In this document: positions 58,375 to 64,000 of the stretch, in pieces | Layout of the letters: every line of letters begins with the position of its first letter | Numbering within the stretch: the first letter of the stretch is position 1 | Source: Sulfuritalea sp. | Lineage (GTDB): Bacteria > Pseudomonadota > Gammaproteobacteria > Burkholderiales > Rhodocyclaceae | Reading direction: 5' to 3' | DNA length: 64,000 nucleotides | Assembly: GCF_017302275.1 (NCBI RefSeq) | Contig: NZ_JAFLDR010000006.1 | Span: 78,354 to 142,353 of the forward strand | Notes under the pieces: generated by a model | Database searches by the model: none | What the model was told of the DNA's origin: nothing | Seen by the model: only the letters and a program-made list of their open reading frames with translations | Made by a program: the position numbers and the translations under genes

Positions 58375-59313
58375 ATGCGTCCAGTGAGAAACTTTTTCAA
58401 ATCGGGTAGCGAGCCGGGCTGGTTGTCCGTGGTCCTGTGGCCGGAGCGTGTCGACCTGGTCCATGTGCGCCGGGAGGCTGGCCGCCAGCCGCGCGTGCTG
58501 CTGGCCGATTCGGTGGAAAAGGGCGCGGACTGCGCGGCGACGCTGGGCGCGCTGAGGAAGTCACTGCGGATCGATCGCCACCGCTGCACAGTGCTGCTGG
58601 AGCATGGCAGCTACCAGTTGATCCAGACCGAAGCGGTTCCCGGCGCCGCCGACGAGGCGCGCGAAGTGTTGCGCTGGAAGGTCAAGGACCAGGTCGAGTT
58701 CCCGGTCGAGACGGCGGCCATCGACATGTTGCCGATCCCGACCGATCGCGGCACGCCGCAGGTATTCGCCGCGTTGTCGCCGGAGTCGACCGTGGCGCCG
58801 CTGGTACAGGCCTTCCAGGCGGCAAAGGTGCCGCTGGCGGCGATCGACCTGCCGGAAATGTCGCAACGCAACTTGGCGGCGCTATTCGAGCAGGACGGGC
58901 GCGGTCTCGCCACCCTGGTGTTCGACGACGATTCCGGCCTGCTCACCTTTACTCGCGGCGGCGAACTGCTGGTCGTGCGCCGCGTGGACATCGCCGCGCG
59001 CCAATTGCAGGTCGCCGACGCGGAGCGCCGCGCCAACCTGTTCGAGCGCATCGCGCTCGACGTGCAGCGCTCGCTGGACAACTTCGATCGCGTCTTCAGC
59101 AGCGTGCCACTGGCGCGATTGCTGGTGGCACCAATACCGGGAGTCGAGGGCTTCCTCGATTACTTGCGCGCCAACCTGGCCGTGACCGTGGCGCCGCTGG
59201 AACTTTCGTCGGTGCTGGACATGGGCGCGGTGCCGGCCCTGCGCGATCCCCTGCGCCAGTTCCAGTGCCTGCGCGCTATCGGCGCCGCGCTGCGCGACGA
59301 GGCAACGACGTGA
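58375..59313 (+). CDS. mshI: MSHA biogenesis protein MshI (PilM-like)
   Basis: A 312-aa actin-fold-like protein related to PilM/MshI. Family-like text includes WLSVVLWPERVDLVHVRREA, EHGSYQLIQTEAVPGAADEA, VLRWKVKDQVEFPVE and the C-terminal LRDPLRQFQCLRAIGAALR. It probably forms a cytoplasmic ring that connects to the inner-membrane PilN-like protein. The start has only a weak AGAAG Shine-Dalgarno. It overlaps the next gene by 4 nt (GTGA). Confidence 0.88.
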   Translation: MRPVRNFFKSGSEPGWLSVVLWPERVDLVHVRREAGRQPRVLLADSVEKGADCAATLGALRKSLRIDRHRCTVLLEHGSYQLIQTEAVPGAADEAREVLRWKVKDQVEFPVETAAIDMLPIPTDRGTPQVFAALSPESTVAPLVQAFQAAKVPLAAIDLPEMSQRNLAALFEQDGRGLATLVFDDDSGLLTFTRGGELLVVRRVDIAARQLQVADAERRANLFERIALDVQRSLDNFDRVFSSVPLARLLVAPIPGVEGFLDYLRANLAVTVAPLELSSVLDMGAVPALRDPLRQFQCLRAIGAALRDEATT

Positions 59314-59981
59314 GCGCACAGATCAACCTCTACCATCCGCGCTTCCTCAAGCAGCGCGAACTATTGACGCTGGGCAACGTGGCGCTCGCCGCCGTCGTGC
59401 TCTATGCGGCTCTTGCGCTGGCCGGCGGTTGGGCCTGGCGCGATGCCGGTGCGCGGGCGGACGCCGCCGCCGCCATGGAAGCCCAGCTCAAGGCGGCGAA
59501 GGATGCCGTCGAAGCCGCAACCAAGTCGGCCGGTCGCCCGGCCAACCCGCAGTTGATCGCCGAAGTCGCCAGTGCCGCAGCCATGCTGCGTCGTCGTGGC
59601 GAAATCGCCCAGCTGCTGGAAAGTGGCGCCGTCGGCAGCACCGGCGGCTTTTCCGAGCATCTGCGCGGCCTCGCCCGCCAGGTACCGGAAGGACTCTGGC
59701 TGACGGGCTTTGCCATCGGGCCGGGCGGCCGGGACATGGAAATTCGCGGCAGCATGCTGGACGCCGCCGCGCTGCCGGACTACATCCGTCGCCTGCGTGG
59801 CGAGAAGGCCTTCCAGGGCCGCAGCTTCGCCTCCCTGACCATGAACCGGGCCGAGCCGGCGCCGGTCTTGCGGCCGGTCGGGCAGGCGCCCGCCGTGTCG
59901 CCGGCGCCGACTTCTCTACCGCGTCCGATCGATTTCGTGCTCCTGCCGAAGCCGGCCGAGGCGAGGGAGGCCAAGCCATGA
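59310..59981 (+). CDS. PilN-like MSHA biogenesis protein
   Basis: A 223-aa bitopic membrane protein with a GTG start in a 4-nt overlap with mshI. Its short cytoplasmic N-terminus, SAQINLYHPRFLKQRELLTL, is the PilN-type interaction motif that binds PilM proteins; one membrane helix follows (VALAAVVLYAALALAGGWAW). A coiled coil and a small ferredoxin-like periplasmic domain (VPEGLWLTGFAIGPGGRDME) come next. In MSHA clusters this gene is often called mshI2. Confidence 0.85.
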   Translation: MSAQINLYHPRFLKQRELLTLGNVALAAVVLYAALALAGGWAWRDAGARADAAAAMEAQLKAAKDAVEAATKSAGRPANPQLIAEVASAAAMLRRRGEIAQLLESGAVGSTGGFSEHLRGLARQVPEGLWLTGFAIGPGGRDMEIRGSMLDAAALPDYIRRLRGEKAFQGRSFASLTMNRAEPAPVLRPVGQAPAVSPAPTSLPRPIDFVLLPKPAEAREAKP

Positions 59982-60679
59982 GCGCGCTGGCCGCAAACTG
60001 GTCGCAGTGGTCGGCGAAGTTCGCTGCGCTGACCCGGCGCGAACGCGCCATCGTGGCCTTCGCGGTGGTATTCGGCGGCACCTTTCTGCTCTACAGCTTC
60101 GCGGTTGAGCCCTTGCTGCTCAAGGCGCGTGCGGCCGACCGGGTCGAGGCGGCGGCGCGCGCCGACCTCGCGGTGCAACAGGCCAGGCTGGCCGTGCTGA
60201 CAGCGCAGACCGCCGACCCGGACGCCGGCAGCCGCCGGCGCCTGGCGCAGATCAAGCAGGAACTGGCGACCGTGGGCGGACGCCTGGCGAGCTTCGAGGC
60301 GGGCATGGTGCCGCCGGCCCGCATGCAGGCCTTCCTCGAAGGACTTCTGGCACGCCGGTCGATCGAACTGCTAGGCCTCAAGACCCTGCCGGTGACGCAG
60401 GTGGGTACGCCGGGAAGCACCGAGCCGGTGGGCGCCAAGGGCAAGGCGGTCGCCGCCGATGCCGCGCAGGCCGGTGGCGACGGCATCTACCAGCATGGCA
60501 TGGAAATTCGCCTGGCGGGCAGCTACAACGATTTGCTGGGCTATCTTGCGGAGCTCGAACGCATGCCGCAACAACTGATGTGGAGCAGCCTCAGCTTCAG
60601 CGTTGAAAAGTACCCGCGCAATGTCATGGTGCTGCGGGTGTACACGCTGAGCCTTGACCGGGACTGGCTGGTCGTATGA
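59978..60679 (+). CDS. mshJ: PilO-like MSHA biogenesis protein MshJ
   Basis: A 233-aa bitopic protein, overlapping the PilN-like gene by 4 nt. One membrane helix (AIVAFAVVFGGTFLLYSFAV), then a coiled coil (LAVQQARLAVLTAQ) and a PilO-like periplasmic domain with GSYNDLLGYLAELERMPQQL and WSSLSFSVEKYPRNVMVLRV. With the PilN-like protein it would form the alignment complex between platform and secretin. Confidence 0.87.
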   Translation: MSALAANWSQWSAKFAALTRRERAIVAFAVVFGGTFLLYSFAVEPLLLKARAADRVEAAARADLAVQQARLAVLTAQTADPDAGSRRRLAQIKQELATVGGRLASFEAGMVPPARMQAFLEGLLARRSIELLGLKTLPVTQVGTPGSTEPVGAKGKAVAADAAQAGGDGIYQHGMEIRLAGSYNDLLGYLAELERMPQQLMWSSLSFSVEKYPRNVMVLRVYTLSLDRDWLVV

Positions 60680-61059
60680 TGCGTCGCGCCTTGAATTGCA
60701 TCTTCCTGGCCGGGCTGGCAGTGGCCGCGGTGGCCGGCGCGCAGGTGCCGGACCCGACCCGTCCGGCGGCGGCCGCGTTGGCCCCCGAGGCGGTCGGCAG
60801 TTTCGCCACGCCGGCCGAAAGCGGTGTGCAGACTGTGATCCTGCGACGCGGCGGCAAGTCGGCGGCGGTGATCAACGGCAGGTATGTTTCGGTCGGCGGC
60901 ATGGTCGGCGACAAGCGGGTGCAGAAGATCAGCGAAAGCGAAGTGGTATTGAAGGGGCCGGGCGGACGCGAAGTCATCAAGGTCATGCCGGCCATCGAAA
61001 AAGTGCCAGCAAGCAAGACGGTTGCCGCAAAGCGGCGCACGACGGGAACCACGCAATGA
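60676..61059 (+). CDS. mshK: MSHA biogenesis protein MshK (PilP-like)
   Basis: A 127-aa periplasmic protein with a signal peptide (ALNCIFLAGLAVAAVAGA), the conserved PDPTRPA right after it and a small beta domain with GKSAAVINGRYVSVGGMVGD and SESEVVLKG. This pattern matches MshK/GspC-like pilotins that link the alignment complex to the secretin. It overlaps both neighbours by 4 nt. Confidence 0.86.
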   Translation: MMRRALNCIFLAGLAVAAVAGAQVPDPTRPAAAALAPEAVGSFATPAESGVQTVILRRGGKSAAVINGRYVSVGGMVGDKRVQKISESEVVLKGPGGREVIKVMPAIEKVPASKTVAAKRRTTGTTQ

Positions 61060-62807
61060 CGACCACGAGACCAACCAGATATTTGTGCTGCGCCCTGCTC
61101 GCCGCCGCAGTCCTCGCCGGCTGCGCCGCGCCACAACGCGCCGGCGGCGACGTGCAAGGCCAGATCAACGATGTCCTGCTGAAATCGGCGACCGAACGCA
61201 AGGCGCCGGCGGCCGAGGTCGCCGACAAATCGCTGATGCCGCCCCTGGCTCCGCCGGCGACCGCGGATGCCGCGGCGGTGGAGCCGCGCTTCGACCTGTC
61301 GGTGGTCAACGCGCCGGCGACGCAGGTCTTCATGGCGCTGGTTTCCGGCACACGCTATAGCATGCTGCTGCCGCCCGACGTCAGCGGTAGCCTGACCGTC
61401 AACCTGAAGGACGTCACGGTGATCGAGGCGCTCGACACGATCCGCGAGCTCTACGGTTACGAATACCGCCTGCAGGGCAAGCGTATCTTCATCGAACCCA
61501 ACACGATCAAGACCCGCGTCTTCCAGATCAACTACCTTTCCAGCCAGCGTCACGGCAGCAGCGTGCTGCGCGTTTCCGGCAACGCGATGTCGACCAGTGG
61601 CACCACGGGTGGTGGCGGCACCACTTCCACGCCGACGGCGGGCCAAACCCTGCCGGCCGGAACCGGTTCTTCGACGGCCTCCGTCGGGTCCGATACCAGT
61701 CGCGTCAGCATGACCTCGGTCAGCGACTTCTGGGGCGACCTGAACCGCGCGCTGGCGACTATTGTCGGTACCACCGACGGGCGCAGCGTGGTGGTCAATC
61801 CCTCCTCCGGCGTAGTCCTGGTGCGCGCCCTGCCCAACGAATTGCGCAATGTCGAGAAATACCTCAAGGCGACGCAACTGGTCGCCGAGCGGCAGGTGAT
61901 GCTCGAAGCCAAGATCATCGACGTCACCCTGTCCGAGGATTTCCAGTCCGGCGTGAACTGGGGTGCTTTCAAGAGCGGACCGAACAGCCGCAGCGGCATC
62001 GGCGTCTCGCAGCCGGGCGCCACCGTCGGCGTCGGCACCACGGCGCAAACCATCGGTACGGCGACGGCCCCGCTGCTTACCGTGACGCCCGGCCAACTCG
62101 GGTCGATAGCCGCCTCGACGCTGGGCAAGGGCTTCATCGGCCTCGCCTTCCAGACCTCGAACTTCGCCGCGCTGCTCAACTTCCTCGAAAGCCAGGGCAG
62201 CGTCTCGGTGCTGTCGTCGCCGCGCATCGCCACGTTGAACAACCAGAAGGCGGTGCTCAAGGTCGGTGACGACGGCATATTCGTGACCAACCTTACGGTC
62301 AGTGCGGGCACCACCACCGCGGCGGGCACCACCGGGCCGGCCACGGTCACGCCGCAATTCCAGTCGATGTTCTCGGGCATCTCGCTCGACGTGACGCCGC
62401 AGATCGACGACGACGGCAACATCATCCTCCACGTGCATCCGGCGGTGACCACGATCACCGAAAGCAACAAGGTGATCGACCTGGGCGGCGCCACCGGCAT
62501 CATCAACCTGCCGCTGGCCGTGAGCCGCATCAACGAGACCGACAGCGTGGTGCGGGTCCAGGACGGCAACATCGTCGCCATCGGCGGCCTGATGCGCCAG
62601 GAATCCAGCTCCGACCGTTCGCAACTGCCCGGCGCCAGCGGCTTCCTGGCCAACGCGCTGGGCCAGCGCGCCTCGGCGCTGCGCAAGCGCGAGTTGGTGA
62701 TACTGATCAAGCCGACCCTGATCGACAGCGACCGTGCCTGGGCGCAGGACATCAAGGATGTACAGGAGCGCGTGAAGGGCTATCCCGGCGGCCTGCCCGC
62801 GCAGTAG
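61056..62807 (+). CDS. mshL: MSHA outer-membrane secretin MshL
   Basis: Outer-membrane secretin, 583 aa, a predicted lipoprotein (LLAAAVLAGC, lipidated Cys at about residue 23). An N-terminal secretin/TonB short domain (LTVNLKDVTVIEALDTIREL) is followed by N1 domains and the secretin barrel with VSVLSSPRIATLNNQKAVLK, ATGIINLPLAVSRINETDSV and LRKRELVILIKPTLI. It overlaps mshK by 4 nt. It forms the gated ring through which the pilus exits. Confidence 0.93.
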   Translation: MTTTRPTRYLCCALLAAAVLAGCAAPQRAGGDVQGQINDVLLKSATERKAPAAEVADKSLMPPLAPPATADAAAVEPRFDLSVVNAPATQVFMALVSGTRYSMLLPPDVSGSLTVNLKDVTVIEALDTIRELYGYEYRLQGKRIFIEPNTIKTRVFQINYLSSQRHGSSVLRVSGNAMSTSGTTGGGGTTSTPTAGQTLPAGTGSSTASVGSDTSRVSMTSVSDFWGDLNRALATIVGTTDGRSVVVNPSSGVVLVRALPNELRNVEKYLKATQLVAERQVMLEAKIIDVTLSEDFQSGVNWGAFKSGPNSRSGIGVSQPGATVGVGTTAQTIGTATAPLLTVTPGQLGSIAASTLGKGFIGLAFQTSNFAALLNFLESQGSVSVLSSPRIATLNNQKAVLKVGDDGIFVTNLTVSAGTTTAAGTTGPATVTPQFQSMFSGISLDVTPQIDDDGNIILHVHPAVTTITESNKVIDLGGATGIINLPLAVSRINETDSVVRVQDGNIVAIGGLMRQESSSDRSQLPGASGFLANALGQRASALRKRELVILIKPTLIDSDRAWAQDIKDVQERVKGYPGGLPAQ

Positions 62808-62845
62808 GCCGGAGCGCGCGCGAGCCAAGCCCGCAGGGACGCCAG

Positions 62846-63682
62846 ATGTACCTCAAGCACTTCGGGCTCCACGAGATGCCGTTCGGCATCACGCCGGACA
62901 CCAGCTTCATCTATTCGGCCGACGCCCACCAGGAAGCGCTCAACACCCTGCTGATCGGCCTCGACACCGGCGAGGGTTTCATCAAGATCACGGGCGAGGT
63001 CGGCACCGGCAAGACGCTGCTGTGCCGGCGCTTCCTCGCTACCCTGGGCGAGGATAACGTGGTCGCCTACCTGCCCAATCCAATGCTGGAACCGCGCGTG
63101 TTGCTGATCGCGATCGCCGAGGAGCTCCGGCTCAAGCTGCCTGGACTGGATCACGAGTTTCACTTGGTCAAGGAATTCAATCGGCATCTGCTGGAGATGG
63201 CGGCCAGTGGCAAGCGGGTGGTGATCTGCATCGACGAGGCGCAGTCGATGCCGCTGGAAAGCCTCGAAGCGCTGCGCCTGCTGTCGAACCTCGAAACCGA
63301 AAAGCGCAAGCTGCTGCAGGTCGTGATGTTCGGCCAGCCGGAACTGGACCAGAAGCTGGCCAATCCTGCGGTGCGCCAGCTGCGCCAACGCATCGTGTTC
63401 CATTACCGGATGCCCGGCCTGCGCCAGCAGGAAGCCGGACATTACCTCGCCCACCGCCTGCGCGTCGCCGGGCATCGCGACGGCGACGTGTTTGCCCCGT
63501 CCAGCGTGCGCCTGCTGTACCGGCTGTCGAGCGGCACCCCGCGCCTGGTCAACGTGCTGGCGCACAAATCCCTGCTGCTGGCCTACGGCGAGGGCAAGAC
63601 CCGCGTCAGTCGCGCCCACGTCAAGCTTGCCGGCCGAGATACCGAAGGCCTGCCGGGCTTGCAGTGGTGGCAGGCATGGTGA
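62846..63682 (+). CDS. mshM: ExeA-like AAA ATPase MshM
   Basis: A 278-aa AAA ATPase of the MshM/ExeA type. It begins MYLKHFGLHEMPFGITPDTS, has Walker A TGEVGTGKTLLCRRF and Walker B VVICIDEAQSMPLESLEALR, and sensor segments near ANPAVRQLRQRIVFHYRM. ExeA-type proteins assist secretin assembly with peptidoglycan contact; the C-terminal peptidoglycan-binding domain of ExeA is missing here, as in MshM. It lies 38 nt after mshL. The stop is at 63682, followed by a repeat and mshN. Confidence 0.92.
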   Translation: MYLKHFGLHEMPFGITPDTSFIYSADAHQEALNTLLIGLDTGEGFIKITGEVGTGKTLLCRRFLATLGEDNVVAYLPNPMLEPRVLLIAIAEELRLKLPGLDHEFHLVKEFNRHLLEMAASGKRVVICIDEAQSMPLESLEALRLLSNLETEKRKLLQVVMFGQPELDQKLANPAVRQLRQRIVFHYRMPGLRQQEAGHYLAHRLRVAGHRDGDVFAPSSVRLLYRLSSGTPRLVNVLAHKSLLLAYGEGKTRVSRAHVKLAGRDTEGLPGLQWWQAW

Positions 63683-63693
63683 GCGCGACCCCC

Positions 63694-63796
63694 CGGGCCG
63701 TCCCAAGGGGGCACAGCCACCCCGCGGAGCCGCAGGGCGGCGAATCGCGGCCATCCCCTCGCTTGGCGAGGGGGCCGGGGGGAGGGTAGAACAGTG
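63694..63796 (+). repeat. Repeat carrying hairpin, Shine-Dalgarno and GTG start (copy 2)
   Basis: About 103 nt, closely matching 21881-21984. It ends at the GTG start codon of the mshN-like gene. The hairpin CCCCTCGC-TTG-GCGAGGGG and GGGGGGAGGGTAG are conserved in position. Confidence 0.8.
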
Positions 63797-64000
63797 AGCC
63801 TGGTCAACAAGATGCTGCGCGACCTCGATGCCCGCCGCGTCGGCGACGGCGAGCGCGCCGCGCTGCCCGCCGCGGTGACGCCGCTGGCGGCCCACCAGGA
63901 AGTACCATCCATGCTGCCGCGTTTGCTGCTGGCGGGCCTGGTATTGGTCGTACTCCCGGTCGCCGCATGGTATGCCATGCAGAATTCCGCTCCGCCACCC
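63794..64000 (+). CDS. mshN: MshN-like pilus biogenesis protein, 3' truncated by window edge
   Basis: The first 69 codons are visible, starting at GTG 63794 with MSLVNKMLRDLDARRVGD, the characteristic MshN N-terminus, then a single membrane helix (RLLLAGLVLVVLPVAAWYAM). MshN is a tetratricopeptide-repeat protein in known clusters, but that part lies outside the window. The ribosome binding site GGGGGGAGG and the start codon are part of a repeat also found before the methyltransferase gene at 21982. Confidence 0.85.
   Translation, partial: MSLVNKMLRDLDARRVGDGERAALPAAVTPLAAHQEVPSMLPRLLLAGLVLVVLPVAAWYAMQNSAPPP

Noticed and set aside
59891-59913. Possible repeat copy in the PilN-like gene
   Set aside because: Close to the core, but in a Pro/Ala-rich linker where GC-rich words are common. 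Kept out of the count.
1-64000. CRISPR arrays, tRNA or rRNA genes, insertion sequences, phage genes
   Set aside because: I looked for regularly spaced repeats, tRNA-like arms and transposase or integrase motifs and saw none.

Overview
The window is a GC-rich chromosomal segment of a betaproteobacterium. The S10-spc-alpha ribosomal layout with infA between secY and rpmJ, the glyA-nrdR-ribD block, the secB-gpsA-trmL block and a large MSHA-type pilus cluster suggest the Rhodocyclales/Sterolibacteriaceae area. This placement is inferred from gene content only; no 16S rRNA gene or tRNA gene was seen.

Layout. 1-7.3 kb: end of the spc operon (rpsH', rplF, rplR, rpsE, rpmD, rplO, secY, infA, rpmJ) and the alpha operon (rpsM, rpsK, rpsD, rpoA, rplQ), closed by a bidirectional terminator. 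7.3-14.6 kb: assimilatory sulfate reduction on the minus strand (cysN, cysD, cysH of the APS-reductase type, a DUF934 protein, sulfite reductase cysI, a TauE/SafE exporter), with the divergent regulator cysB. 14.7-17 kb: a TIGR02647 protein, yjgA and pmbA. 17-20.1 kb: a visibly more AT-rich two-gene island. It holds a DEDDh exonuclease fused to a PD-(D/E)XK-like domain and a beta-CASP metallo-beta-lactamase-fold hydrolase, flanked by inverted copies of a short repeat. 20.1-23.1 kb: a fused MFS/spermidine-synthase-like protein and a methyltransferase, separated by a repeat-rich gap. 23.2-32.4 kb: a small-carboxylate module with a cNMP-domain/acetate kinase/PduL triple fusion, a CoA-transferase, a TRAP transporter resembling 2-oxoacid/lactate systems, and a divergent FCD-GntR regulator with two operator-like palindromes. 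32.4-44.8 kb: housekeeping genes (phosphatase, glyA, nrdR, ribD, moeB-like, ctpA, envC, gpmA, arsR-like, rhodanese, grxC, secB, SH3 protein, gpsA, trmL). 44.9-64 kb: an MSHA pilus cluster in the order mshE, G, F, B, A, a PglL-like ligase, C, D, O, P, Q, I, a PilN-like gene, J, K, L, M, N'.

How it fits together. The sulfate genes form a direct APS route: sulfate to APS, APS to sulfite by a 4Fe-4S APS reductase, sulfite to sulfide. No APS kinase is present. The TRAP system probably imports short carboxylates such as lactate or pyruvate. The neighbouring AckA-PduL fusion and CoA-transferase would interconvert acyl-CoA and free acids, so the region could be one carboxylate-handling unit. The MSHA cluster has an assembly ATPase with a c-di-GMP-binding MshEN domain, an embedded pilin-glycosylation ligase and a very large MshQ with four tandem domains.

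The most unusual material is repetitive DNA. A short GC-rich repeat (core AAGTCGGCGCTGGCG then ACGGCG) occurs at least nine times in long and short versions. Several copies lie in frame inside genes (ribD, the TauE gene, cysH) and two bracket the nuclease island. A second repeat of about 104 nt ends exactly at a GTG start codon in both of its copies and carries a hairpin and a Shine-Dalgarno sequence. Together with the AckA-PduL fusion and the fused nuclease, these are the best candidates for something undescribed.
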